A DNA stretch of 64,000 nucleotides, from contig MU867079.1 of NCBI GenBank assembly GCA_033725935.1, forward strand, positions 288,366 to 352,365, given 5' to 3'. Below are positions 33,901 through 45,000 of the stretch, piece after piece. The notes beneath the pieces are model-generated. The model had not been told where the DNA came from. It searched no databases and saw only the letters and a list, made by a program, of their open reading frames with translations. Positions within the stretch are counted from its first letter, which is position 1, and each line of letters starts with the position of its first letter. The position numbers were made by a program, and so were the translations under genes. This DNA is from Cladorrhinum sp. PSN259. Taxonomy: Eukaryota; Ascomycota; Sordariomycetes; Sordariales; Podosporaceae.

Positions 33901-34677
33901 GTTTTGAGGTACGGGGCTTCGCCGGTTGAGCTGAGGGAGGAAGATGAGATTGAGGGCACGGGGATTGTGCTGCAGCACGTTGGAAGATGGCTTGACTGGG
34001 TTTTGGGGGAGAGCTGGATGACGAATTTGGAAATAGGAATGGACCCTAACGATGAACCGACATTGGCTCAGATGAGGGAGCTGCTGAGGTTATTAAGGCC
34101 TAGCGTGCTTGTTTGTTTGGATTCTTCTGGCGGGGAAGATGAGAATCTGAGAAAGGGGCTGGAAATATTGGAGGTAGTTTCTCAAAAGGTCAGGAAGCGT
34201 TGGGCGTTCAAAGAGGTGGTTCCAACAGGCCACGGTGGAAGAAGGGAAAGTGAGGGAAACGAGCCTCCCCCCGAGATTCAGAACTACGCGAGGATGATTC
34301 GAACTGATTTGGAGAAGAACTGGTGGCTACATTACGAGGAGGGTATCGTGAAGATCAGAATGGCGACGGCGATGATGCCCGTTGGGACCAGCACCGTGAA
34401 CCACCGTGCTGGTAGCAGTAGTATTGATGAGTTCAGTGCATGGATCGGTTTCACGCCATGGCGGGAGGATGGAATGGAAGAGGTGCTTGACAGCGTGGTG
34501 CACGAGCTTGTGGAGTGGAAGCGTTGTATGTTGAAACTGCAACCGGCACCGGCGGCTGTTGAGCGGGATGATGTGTTCAAGAGGGAGGCAAAGGAACCGG
34601 ATGAGATCAGGTATGAAGACTGGCTGGATGTTAAATCGGGGAGAAGACTAGCGGAGGATGTGGAACTGATATTTTAG
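27991..34677 (+). CDS. MUS7: Mus7/Mms22-family DNA replication-repair protein
   Basis: A single-exon 2228-aa protein. Mus7/Mms22 proteins work with the Rtt101 (Cul8)/Mms1 ubiquitin ligase at stalled replication forks and in recombination repair. The N terminus MRNWRELGEVPDSENDDSSS has the WRELGEVPDS start I associate with this family. Residues up to about 950 are low-complexity: Ser/Pro/Arg-rich, with acidic clusters and many SP/TP sites. A conserved block begins at LKGLGPYGTIYTQHFDVFPL near residue 945, and a long helical region then runs to the C terminus, where the Mus7/MMS22 domain lies. The ATG at 27991 is chosen because the frame upstream has no ATG. Two MluI boxes precede it. The assignment is from motifs and size; the family is poorly conserved, so a profile search would settle it. 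Confidence 0.8.
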   Translation: MRNWRELGEVPDSENDDSSSDETDYNNDDHEINQVPEPDLPQQETTTVERETPIVDPSQNAADVWSVPSSSPELGRHHLTSSTRKQPQTNSTKPGSPLQKTDSSVEKDFLEDEISKSYVRDTTPESPLSSLSSISSLPGSPVLPRLSLSPTRVRPSPSRAPSTPPRVPSSQPGIQSSPPLAPSNPPRILSSLPQRREIPHVLEDDEELSRSTAMRLERSLRPRKPIQQHPYLLENAQYATFMKSHGVKPIKVVQASQSTERGEEEDSQEKEFQDEESQETPVLFDDCDVDELALSPSLPKTSPGRNLRTSSQRSNGGSNTDATSMSDGEDFPALNRLKPLSVKKRSRTLQSLKRPSSTQQLSARRKRPRVIPDDSSPVQEYAPRFIPPFITRSLPSSPLARELSLDDLEAARRSPTRRLARAPSVTILEDVNGETPVVIEDDDQSELSDAESNSSGKSSGSESEVVRQQSRRIRGVLPASWLRLNQPAPKAPVRQSRQSPEPSPEPVVRKGVALPRSATQRPPTSTQFLFDESEESDEPSALQSASTRRPPSTAPANTVLIEDDASSGMEDDHVDWMLPVKKRYPSNLNSGRSKKQKQSSTQSVFKGRPGEILRQPKITSILSRSESAATSTTSRTKNVNKPRRSTTQSRKKRAATPPLLSILDVMDSNAPTFIKIAARTAKKKKTMGKSSPSNKVISLASRADNIDALSTLRDWKSGKTRPKVAVELSKRPPQPKQRSVLRAISNNVSSRPHLPPVRRTSDPTHPEGYLRQSNLEGFVLVGDENDELPQQSEAPPPAKPPIRKKPVQERGPWMRPAQLEQDEDEDKRRQLNARKRRLDAFYKRTQQVLNLPDNDGPRNRIDLDFTLRMEPAPKSHDHHPKISDDSPPTAKERPQVTKSRYRKTRRPRQVDTEAPQYARANDPLPADVLVVHAEDPKPDEPQDKLKGLGPYGTIYTQHFDVFPLDVGVFFHQSTVIGRGLLQKALEVSFTERMRHQKASVSWTSGDGVVFRWGVWDEKSSSELGILVDWIGDQLSSAETAATLDGRRAVDAADFIVSYVLDSLSLPDDIREKAFVTRCLEVFTSFISRFDSLDWENASSVDSLAKRFGVASRFSVVMLAVRSLSQAGSNTVEAMQVENVITKLCRTTVKRLLGSGLDELRELYGDLQQSLFRERGIRSDRVLPNCWVIVMRVLESVNIPRSSFWDLTQSVMLSDGVASGLDAQAFERLWQDMFTLLPLCEIDNSGILIPGLRKTAPMEGWALPQRLLKRTFELYQGNPRQPASFNEYCRALVARCHFLVQQWGWRKYIVIIGTIFDFFGSQNLANLRNEEVYKSPKFLEELDSGKPSLFIEPEDRCFHIFIKLVALAIQRMKELGRVNDIRNLVARILPNHNREYRKEDTIHQYDLAALRNHHDLLSTLFWVAPPDLRPAVHLIEKLVVPARAHKEACLISIRAWSQLARFIISNGEGVDAFRPFAVWRNNIFNQVLDQYLSAASDIEQQFRDLSHEGFQGISKEMRDDMIAKNKASALDVLSLSIKTSLVVLKRAPTLEAAMYGLNTTQLQKVFTSLDFHSPKFDWTVLSVALDTFGDFIARIDQASEEQYSSEFLNNTQAVDSRTLEEAILMVNEQLSRDFFWMSRTIISLPVPDSLLRQTPQALCIEKTITLAARLASRFIKDRLTKLSSYFTPGKYCLFSALPKDLSTPERKWLPLFLAILLKNQIFDFRDIGTSLLGLWILSIVKPLPLLQYENYLAQVLKHQNLPFIQSATVPATSPDYNTVHDFFLSALLHMRSALRSSPTSSSRRTLREEFSSILSLAQARIKSDLQSHPGEATGYIPFIQQLISLLKSHGVNICTIDPFFLQPSATYSPPMHDLTLHAAGIVAYGVRLSEKDASAGPQLFWYLWNSFKLAFGNGKLKEEINILRRVIRENKSVRKFVMGNVLPAVVMAVTAGKGASNGWVLLQFWVKVLEGVLRYGASPVELREEDEIEGTGIVLQHVGRWLDWVLGESWMTNLEIGMDPNDEPTLAQMRELLRLLRPSVLVCLDSSGGEDENLRKGLEILEVVSQKVRKRWAFKEVVPTGHGGRRESEGNEPPPEIQNYARMIRTDLEKNWWLHYEEGIVKIRMATAMMPVGTSTVNHRAGSSSIDEFSAWIGFTPWREDGMEEVLDSVVHELVEWKRCMLKLQPAPAAVERDDVFKREAKEPDEIRYEDWLDVKSGRRLAEDVELIF

Positions 34678-35689
34678 CTTTATTATTGTAAGGAAAGGGA
34701 TTAGGAGTTTCTTGGGGGGGCCAGTAAATAGAGGAGTATAGATATCTGGGACTATGGAGGAAAATAGCACTCCACGGCTTACTTATATTTGTTTACATCA
34801 TGTTAAGCAGCTTTCGATTATGGTTGTGGTACATTGTATACTACACTCACACGAATCTTCTTCCACAACTGCCTCGCCAGTTTTTCACTCATGGTCCTTT
34901 TCGCAACTACTCTTTTGTTACTTTTATTAGCCGATATCTTACTTACTCAAGGGCTCGAATACATTTTGTTCACGACCTCGATTCCTTCAGTCATTGACTC
35001 ACACCACCCAGCAGAATCATGTGAGTAACAGGTAGGCACCGACATTGTTTTCCACGGACAGGCATCATCCAATATTTTTTTTGTCAATATCGGAGCCTAG
35101 ATCACTAGGCCAGCCTAACGTTAAACAACTTGCGCAGGCAGCACTTATCCCGACATACGAAAGCTTGATGAGCTCTCAAACAACACCGTCGTCGTCATCA
35201 GCAACTAGTAGATAGCTGCCGGCGAAGTAACATTTCCACCTCGCGCCTCATTGAACGGGGTTTGCTGAACGAAGGGCTATTATAATTAAGGAAACCACTT
35301 CGAATACACGTATATGCATGAGACTCAGCTGTAATATACTTGAGATTCTTTTTCCGCGTATAGAATGGCCATGAATAGTCATCAATATATTGATTGCACG
35401 AGCAGATTCTGTATCACCACCACCTCATACCCGTAATTATGCATGTCGAGTCGAATACCCTCAAAGGTACTTGAGCACTACCTCAAAGACGTGGTGGTTA
35501 TTAGTCTCATCAGCATTGACTGACAAAAACAGCTAATTGCGAATCTACCAACTACCAAAAGCTCCAGGGCACTTTCTTTAGAAACACAGTCAAGCCCGGT
35601 TTCGACCACACGGTCCATTCCTGGGTCTGATCTCCTTCTGGACCTCATGCTGGATTGATTGCAGAGAATGAGTGTTCTGATAGCCCGCA
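34678..35689. other. intergenic region after MUS7
   Basis: AT-rich, with no gene seen. It should contain the MUS7 3' UTR and the 3' end of the tentative small minus-strand gene that follows. Confidence 0.5.
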
Positions 35690-36087
35690 TCATGCATCCG
35701 TACAGGATATGTACCTCATCACCAATTCTGACCGGAAGCCCGGCTCCATGACACCTGGCTTGTAGCCGTACGCCATGACACCTCCGTCGCTGGTGAAATA
35801 CAAATATTATCCAGTTTCTATTTTCAGCATCCACCACCTATCTAAGCATACAACTCCATGGCCTTTGACGTCGACGACGACGGCGATATAAGGCTCCTTC
35901 TCATCTGTATTGATCCGAAGCTGGAGTGACTCAAACGATTAGCGTTCACCTGGATGTACAGTACTTTAGCATAGCTCTGATGAAAGAAATCCCTCACAGA
36001 TTTCCCCTCGTATTTCTTCTTTACTGTATCCAGGATCTCTTCGTCACTCTTGGACCCGACGTCCACCGCGACTGGCACGGCGCCCAT
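35690..36087 (-). CDS. tentative small three-exon gene, unknown function
   Basis: Not a recognised family. On the minus strand a model with exons 36087-35965, 35920-35838 and 35789-35690 gives 306 nt, 101 aa and a TGA stop. The introns would be 44 nt (branch-like GCTAATC, ending CCAG) and 48 nt (ending CCAG). The protein starts MGAVPVAVDVGSKSDEE, is charged in the first 60 residues, and then has a beta-like stretch, YIAVVVDVKGHGVVCL. It shows no signal peptide, no membrane segment and no known motif. In favour: three short open exons join in frame through two introns, and the amino-acid mix looks protein-like. Against: both donors (GTACTG, GTGGTG) are weak and the introns are at the short limit. 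The 3' end could continue into another exon. Confidence 0.3.
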
Positions 36088-39000
36088 TGTAAATGGGTAT
36101 GTTGTTCTGTGTGATTTTTGGGTAGAGTGTCGTCAACAAGTCCACATTTTCCTCGTGTAGATGACTGATCAAAACTTGGTGTTTGTCTAATATATGAGAT
36201 GTCGCCACCGCGATCGGATCGGAGTTCCGCCACAGATTCGCGGGTAAAAAAGTGTGACATTGGAACGGGCCCTTCTACCTATCTTTCCCAGAAGTTCTTG
36301 TGGTAATCAATACTATAGTAATGCCGGGTTTTGTGGTTGCCATATAATTGCCACTATTATGTTGCCTCAAATTAAATTATCACACACACACAGAGATAGC
36401 CATACTTTTATTCAGGGGTAGACTGTTGGGTTGCAACCCCTTTTCTCGCAGGGCACTTTCTACATCACATGGAGTAATTAGATCAACGGTTTTTGTCATT
36501 CTACAATCCGAGTCGACACAGCCTCGCCGGCTGGTTTGCGCGGCTCTTGCCCTTCATTCTGTCAGATAAGTTGCCACCACCACGTCGTCGTCAACTATGC
36601 AGGTTGTACCCAGTCGGGAAGAGTAGCGAATGTCGGAAGAACATACATCCCCCCTTATCTTTCACTTGGTTTGGTCTGGAGCGCACAGACACACACACAC
36701 CTCTCACCTGTATCAACACCAAACTGGGGGTCCTACAGCTGTTTGGGTTGCAGTTCATGTGGTATTTCTCAGTCTCGGAGACGCTCAAGTTGATCTCTTC
36801 GGAGTCCTCAATCACAGATTTCCTTGACCCCAGTGACAAACTACTAGTATGAGGCTTTCGTCAAGCATTCAACTGAACCTATCACCGTCTCACTCCACCA
36901 ATAAGCCCACGACCTTCCTCTCTGAGAGGGCCCCTAGTATGCACATCATTGTACTAGTCTAGCAATACTACCCTCTTCCCAGACGGCAACTTCCATCGAT
37001 ATCATCACCACTGTCCCATGTCCACACAACTTCCCCTCACTTTCTTCTGACCCAACAGCATGCCGACTGACGTAGTGTAACACCACAGAATATGAGTTGG
37101 ACCACCCACGTGCTAGTATTCGTCCGGATATCTGGTATGTACAAAAGTAGACTAGATCGATGATGATTCCATCTGCTTCCACATAACATGTACTATGACG
37201 ACGATGTCTAAACCCCTCACAGACAGCATCAAGGCCTGTTCCTTGTCTTGCCATGTCCAATATTTGGTGAGCAGTTTAGGTTAATTAACAACCTCGGAAG
37301 TAACTCCCAGTACGCCCATCAAGGGAACCGATCTCAACCGAATCTTCGAGCATCAGACTTGACCATCAGGCCAGATTCAAGGGATCGCGGCTCACGGGAA
37401 GTAACCTCTCGTTTAAACACACCCCTTCATCACAACAAACTGACAAGGTAAAAGACGTCCCCTGCCAGTGAGTATGTCTAAAGAAGAAGCTGGTACCAAG
37501 CAAAAAAGGCCCCAAGCTTGATCGTAGATTGAGTTCCAACCTTACCCTTACCCAGACCATCAAGGGGTATATTTACAACCAAAAGATTTTGACCTTCCCC
37601 AACTTGTATGTGATCATCACTTTTCTTCCTCCGAATCAATGTTCCTCACTAGGCGATCAACCAACCAAACACGTGTGTGTACATAGTGTACATGTAGCAA
37701 AGCAAGCAATGATCGCCCCTCCTCCCCCCCCTCCCCGCCCTCCTTCACTTCCTCCCTTCCAACCACAACCCACAGATAACAACCAGTACTATACGTACTC
37801 CTCTTTCCTCCTCCCTTCGAAAACCCAAGCACGCCACAAAACACCAAACCAACCAATGATGTCTTTACGTTTCATCATCCACACACAAACGGCATTTTCT
37901 TAACCTCCTTCCCAGTTAAGCCTAACCGCCGATCCGGGGCCGGCATACGAATGCGTGGGGAGGGGGAAAGGGAAGATCAACCAGAATACACGCAACCCAT
38001 CGTCATCGTAATCAAGAGGGTGTTTCATTTTCTTGGTCGTTTGCACGTGTCTTCAAGTTGTCTTACTTGTCCACCCCCCCCCCCCCCCCTCTCACCCAGC
38101 AAACCCATTCGGAGGAAATCGAGAACATTTATTACAATCCTGGTTTTACGTGGTGTGTGTGGGAAACCACCAACCGGAATGTTTACCACCGCACACACAC
38201 TGGCACATACCAGGCATGGAATCATACTTATGTAAATTGCTTGCCACATGCTTAATGCCCCATCGAATCTTCCCTGTTAGGTTTTTGATTTCTGAATAGA
38301 CTTTTCTCATTTCAGTAATGAATAATTCTCTTTTAACAAAAACCGAGTTTTTGTTGTATCACCAAGCAAAATCAGCATCAGGCTTTGTCCATGTACTTAC
38401 ATACATACATTGTACACGTGTTAAGTACAAGTATAAGTGTGTAAGTCGTTGCCCGAAACCCCGAAGGGTATGTACTGTACCTAAATAAGCAAAAACCTTT
38501 CAAACTTTTTTTCGGCGAAGAAGAAAACAAGAAAGTAACAGTGAGATTTCAATCTTGCTTCCCCGATGATCTACAAGAAATAGAAATAAACCGTTATTAA
38601 AAATGTAACGTCGTTTCCTTTCTTATGATGTGATGTGTGATGTGTATAGTAATGGGTCAAGGTATGATGCCGAGATATAACCAAACTTTCTTCAACCACG
38701 GTCTGAATGAACTGGGATCTCTCTTTCTCCTCCCTTATCAAGAAAGGGAAAAAAAAACAAGACCCTGCACAGAGAGGAGATCTACCCGAAGAAATAAACA
38801 AGGGGTAACGGAGTAATCATGACGGGAATGTCGTCAACAACCCGGGACCCCGAATACGTAGTATTGATGTAAACAACAACGAAATCCATGTTTACTTGCC
38901 GTCGTCGTCTTCGGGGAATCTCCCACCCAAACATATGACCGGTTTTTTGTATCCATCCGGATTGTAACTCTTGATGCCTCGGGGAGAAAGACAAGTTTGA

Positions 39001-42000
39001 TTTGAAACAAAAACATGGAATGATGTTGTCTGTGTGTGTATGTGTGTTGCATGAATTTGCATCATCTCCCCTTTCTTTAAATCGTCCGGGTCTCGGGGGG
39101 TTTTCCGATCTAAAATCATCGGCCACGGCATTTGGTACGTTTCGAGAATCAAAAGTAGCCAGGCCCCCCCCCCCCCCCCCCAGGGAAGGAGGGCTAAGGG
39201 TGGTTTTTTTCTGGTCTTGGAAAAGTTTAAGTTTGGGTTTGTTTTCGGTTGCCTACCTATTCGGGAAGGAGGAAGAGACAAAGACACAAAACACGAAAAC
39301 GGAGCCCGGGTCAAGTTGATTTACAGTTAAAATAAGGCGAACAAAAACATTCAAATCATCTGATGGATTCTAGAATTGGATTATTTGTTAAGAGCAAAGT
39401 TTCACCAACTCCCAAAAAAAGAAAGATGCATAATTTTCTCGGAGATCATCACGGGCACTAAAAAATGAACCCGTTTGCATAGTTCGTCCGTGTGAAAAAA
39501 AGAAGTGACGTTGACCTCTCTCACTTTGATGATTACCTTCCCTCTCCACACCGGTTAAACCCCTTATCGCGCCTCCCCCCCACACTAGAAAACACAAACT
39601 CCACAGACCCTGGGATATCCGGGGCAAGGAAAGCAAAAGAAGGACGGAATTTCCCTGCCAATCATCGATTGCGACATTCCGCTCCCAAAAAGAACAACAA
39701 AACCTGACGGATCCAGCAGCGGAGCCAGCCAGCGAATCTAGAACATTATGAATCATCGAACGAGAAAGGTTTCTTTTTTCATGACATTTTACTCCGAAAA
39801 CAGGAACACATATACACCTAAATAAAACAAGGGAGTTGCTTGTATTTTTTTTTTGGGGAGCTTTTTTTTTTAGGGAAAGGGGGGACGGCCCGGCAGCCCG
39901 GGAATGTGGCGGCTCCCGCATTTTGTTTGTGTCGCAACTCCTGACTCTTTGTAAACAAGAAACATCACCAGATTCATTTGTTCACGTGGGGGAAAAAAAA
40001 AGAGGAGAGACAAAAATAAAAATATGGGGTACATAAACATGAACTTGTCAAGATCCGGTAATCCGGCAACGCACCCTGCCAACCTGCAACTAAAATAAAA
40101 GAAAGACAGACATGGACGTTCTAGCCCTCTTGAAAAACCTGAACTATTCGGCACCGAAAAAGCGGATTTCTCTTTCAACATTCTCCTCTTTCCGCAAAAG
40201 GCTCCAACAGCTAGCTCACGGTGCGTTAATATCTCCACAGTTCATCGTCCCATTTTTTTTTACTTTAATTCTCCCGGTGGCTTGGTTAAACAAATCACAT
40301 GCGAAGACTTCCCGTCCTTTTAACAAGTTTTGTTGAGGCTCTGCATAACGCTATTTACAATGCCAAGTAAGCACTACGATAAGTACGTAGGTACTGTACA
40401 TACATGCAATCCAACAGGCCGGGAACAGAGAGATGGCTGGAGTTCGGACATCTCTCCGTCAAAGCCACACACCTTCGGCAATCGTCAAAGGCGTTCTTGT
40501 TGTTAGTTAGTTTAGGTAGCCATATTATTCCCCCCTGCCTCTTGAACAAAAAAAACAAAAAATGTAAAAAAGATCCAAAACATGAACAATACGGAATCCC
40601 CGTGTCCATTATTTTATATATATACAACCCATCCCACGGATCCATCCATGCATCCATCCATTCCCTCGGCTTGGACCGAACTTTGTCACCCTGTCAGGCA
40701 TGAAACCCAAATCGGGTTTAAACTCCCCTTTTCACTGTTGGTTCCCTTCATGTTGTGTTGTTCCCCCTTCCTTCAAGCTTATTGTTGCTTATGCAAATGC
40801 GGCGCACAAGAAAATCCTCCCATCGGACTTTTTTTTTCTTTCTTTTGTTTCTTTTTTCCTTTTTTTTTCCCAAGCAAGGATCTAAGCGAAAAAAAAACCG
40901 CATCGCTTGTTTTGACTGTAAGAAATCACCAAAGTTCCCAAAAGGAACAAGGTCTTAAACCAAAACCATGCAATTATTACTACCAAGGGGCGCTTGTCTT
41001 CCTTGTGCCAGGTGGCAAGACAAAGTTGGAGGAGGAGGAGAAAATGGATTTTTCGCTTATCACCGAACAACTTGGCATTTTTTTCCCCTCTCGGCTTTAG
41101 CATTACTCTCAACTCCCGAGCCTTTATTCGTCCAGACGGATGGATACATAAATCTATAATTAATACAAGTGGAAAACTGGGGTTAACGGATATTATTCTT
41201 TGCCTCAACCTTATGATTTTTTTGATTTTTTTAAATTTTTTTTAATTTTTTTTTAAAAAAAGATCCCTGGATTGTGATACTACACACAACGCGCGCCGCG
41301 CGTGAAAAAAGAATATCGGGCAAATTTCCAAACTCCTTCCCGTCTACTGTTCCATTCTTTTTGTCAGTGATCATTCATCATCATCGTTGCCCCACAGTTC
41401 AGTTCAACAAACCCTTGGCTGAACAAGCGTTACTACATCTCTCGGCTTACGCCGCCGCACCACAACCGAACAGACACTCCAGTACCACTCGCTCACCCCT
41501 TCCAGGTCCCGTGCCTTTCTTAGCTACCTATGTGCTACCCTGACAACTCTCTCCACTGCTACGTACCCCAATTAAGACCAAAAAAAAAAAAAAGAGTTTA
41601 TCCACTTGAGCGGGTGTTTTGCGGCGTCGTCGTCGCCCTTACCATTTCCTTGTTCGTTTATTTTACAGGGGGAGAGGAATTAAACGACGTTCAGCTGGGG
41701 GGTGGGTGGCACCTACAGTAGTGATTATTAATCTGGACATACGTATGGTTAACATTGGGTCTGTGTGTATGTGTCGGGATGGGATGGGGGAGGGATGGGG
41801 GCGCTCGCTAACGATGCCGTTTGGATAATTATTTTTTTTGGGGATGTTGCATGAAAACTGTTCATGACAATTAGTTCACTAAGCAGATGATAAGAAACAA
41901 AGACAAAAAGGTAATAAGACTAAGTAATTCTCAGTCTTTTTTTTTTTGTTTACTTGTTCATTTCTTGTATAGTGCTGTCAAGCTATATGCGTGTGTGTGT

Positions 42001-45000
42001 GTATATGTGTGGTGTAATGCCAAGTTTGAAATGGATTTCCTCAAGGGATTGGCATTAATCAGTTGCTGTGGAGAGTTTGTTTGGCAAAGCAAGTCAGTTG
42101 ACTTGGTCAAAGTTTTTTTTACACCATAATGATTACTTCAAGAAAAAGTTAAAACATTGTCAAAGAAAGAAACTTTCCCCCAATTGCCAGGGGTTAATCT
42201 ATCTCACCGGTTTCGATAACAAAAGTGGATTTTGAGAAGCAACAATTCAAGACAACACGGACACACTAGGATACACAAGCTGGACACTATCAGCTTTCCA
42301 ACGGTCCCAAATGAGCGGTGTCTCCTTGTTTCATGAATCACTCTTATTTATAAATCATGTCTCTGTTGACAGTTTAAGTTCATGTGGAACGAGCCGTGAA
42401 TACGATTTTATCGGCGTTCGCTCCGGACAGAACAACACCGAGTTGGCTGCCTGGGCTGTACGAACCGGGCCTGAAGCCTGCGCAGCATGATTGGTTGGTT
42501 TTTTCCTAAACTGACAGAAGAAGCAAAGACGTTCCCCTAGACTACCTGTCATAGGTCCAATGGCTTCTTTTTCTCTCTATCTCTCTATCTCTCTCCCTTG
42601 CTGCCCAATGGATGGACCAACCAACGATCCACATGGCACCACGATGTTCGGGACCAGATGAGAAACGGTCCAGAACCTCTTGTTTTTCGCGTCCCCTATA
42701 ATTGACCTGCAGTAGTGAACCAGCCTCGCGGAGAGCCCCCCGCCGGACGTGTTAAGAAAAGAGTGCATTGCTAGAGCAAAAAACCGAGACCGAGAAACGG
42801 AGGAACCCCCGTCTCACCTTTCTTACACTTGATCTAATCCCAATCAAGAATGAATTTTGGGATCTTGATGAGGATCAGATCTGGTTGGGCGTATGATGCT
42901 AACATCATCGGCACACATCCATCCACACTTACCGAAGGGGAGGCGTAGAGGAAAAAAAAAAAAAAAAGGTAATTTTGTTCGTCTGTCGGGTTGTCGTTGC
43001 AACCAGCCGAAGTGGAAGTTGACAAAAAACAAAAAAAACCTGTGAAACCATCTTCATCCGCACACTGATCCACCCTGACTTACACCCGTTTGTATCCATG
43101 TATACAAGGTATACATGTACCACCCCCCCCCCCCCCCCGACCCGCTGTGCTGTGCCCGCCTGCCTCCCTTGCCGCACACAAACATGATATAGTTACATTT
43201 TGTACATGCTGCAATTGCGTGTGCTGCACCGGGACAAGTGTAAAAGTTGTCCAAGTAAGAAAAAAGGGCCAGAATGATCGACAGGGAAGCCGGACAACGG
43301 AACAGATGGAACAAGCGGGCGAACCTTCCATGCAGATTCCTCATCCGGAAATATCACCATATTCTCTCTTTCTACATTGTACAGTTATGTATCATCATCA
43401 CCAGATGCAACAATCTGCAACTTCAATCAAAATACCAACCTTGAATATTGCATCGGATAATATATCCTTCCTTCCTCATACGCTTTCCGGGAATAATAAC
43501 ATGTTTATCTCCACTACCACCCACTCTATCAAGGATGCAAAAAAGTCTCTCTCACTGTCTTTTTGTCACCTCACCTGAGGGATGCATAAATATAATATAT
43601 TTCTTTTAGTTAACCAAACGGCTGCGATCGGCTGTTAAACGATTTTTTACGGAACGATACAAATGATGTGACCTGACATAAAGGAAGGTAACACAAAAAT
43701 CTTTCGAAGAAAAGAGAAAAGAAACATGTCAGATTTTCGCCTCTTTCCTCCTCCTCCTCCTCCTCCTCTTTTCCGATCCTTGTCAATAACAAACTTTTAA
43801 ACAAATCCACCTTTTGAATAAAAAGTAGGAAACACCTGACCAAAACCAGGAAAACTTGACGATTGCCGGGGGGGCTGACGCCTTTTTTCGCGCATCGGAG
43901 CTTTTTTGGGTTATTTTGCCTCCCTTGTCATCCCCCGCCAACGTAAACAACCTTATCTTTCTCCTAAAAATTTGCCCAAATGACGCAAGATGTGCACACG
44001 CGGCGATCTCAAAGAAAGAGAAGAATTCCAGAAATCAAAAACACAAATCTTACGGAAAAGAAAAGAAAAAAGTCCCACAATTTGATATTCGGCCCGGTCA
44101 ATCGGAATGAGGGCTGGCCTTGTTTCTCTTTGAGGCAGGCACGGCAGCTGGGCCAGGGAAAAAGGAAAAGAGACCAGCAGCTGAAATGGAGGCTTGCAGG
44201 TCCGGGTCTGTCTTACAGGCTGGTCAGGCTGTTGTGGTTGTTGTTGGCCGCTCGTCCCGTTCCCAACCGACCCGAATTCAAGAACGACACACCACTGGCC
44301 GCCAAACGGAAAGACACAAAAAAGATGTGGCGCTTTCCTATTCGGGAATGACGGGACAGCACAATAGGAGGATTGATAGGATTGTCGATGGAAAAGGTCA
44401 CACGCGCGCGGAATACTCCGCTGTAGAAAAGATCAAAGGGCAAATAAAAAAAGCCGTTTTTTCCCTTTCTTACCTACGTACGCAATGCGATACCGACTGG
44501 TTGGGTTCCCTTCGTTTGTTGGTGATTTTTTTGCCACGAACCCAGGAACGGTCTAAACACAGCCGCTTGCCGCCGCTATTATATGCCAGCGAATTTTTGG
44601 GGACTGCCTGCCTGTCATCGGCTAGTCCGTCGCTCCGAGATTTGGCAAGGCAAACGGTTGCTGCGCGCACAAATGCTCTTAGCCGTTCGCTGTAAACGCA
44701 TCCGAGCACTCCTTGCATGGGAAGATGCGAAACAGTTCAAGTAAAAGTTGGCTTGTGCGTAATTGGTGTCGAAAACGTCGATCAAGAACCCCGATGAGTG
44801 TGCGTTTGATCACCTGGGCCGGGCGTGAATGATGATCGTAACATTCCAGAAAACCTGAAGAACAAAAGGGTCTTGGTTGGTCAAGCCACCCGGCCACGAC
44901 GCCCGGGCGACCGTCGTCCCGTGCCCAGTTATTGATTGGGTGATTTTTGGGTCGCATCTTCAGTTCGTTCCGTTTGAAGCCGAAACGGGTCATCATTGGT

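Noticed and set aside
36591..36840. minus-strand frame beginning MSLGSRKSVIED, considered as a relative of the small gene at 35.7-36.1 kb
   Set aside because: Only loose similarity in charge pattern. Attempts to extend it by splicing ran into stops.
36946..37260. about 102-codon minus-strand frame with ATG at 37254-37256
   Set aside because: It reads fairly protein-like, but has no conserved motif, no splice support and no neighbour that explains it. Too weak to list as a gene.
37541..37556. CCTTACCCTTACCC as a telomere relic
   Set aside because: The unit is GGGTAAGG-like, not TTAGGG, and only two copies occur.
39388..39921. 177-codon minus-strand open frame in the gene-free interval
   Set aside because: Composed of Phe/Ser/Lys runs derived from homopolymers. 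No conserved feature and no plausible neighbours.
44120..44695. 191-codon plus-strand open frame in the gene-free interval
   Set aside because: It begins on TTG, and the first in-frame ATG leaves a shorter, patternless protein. Possible but unsupported.
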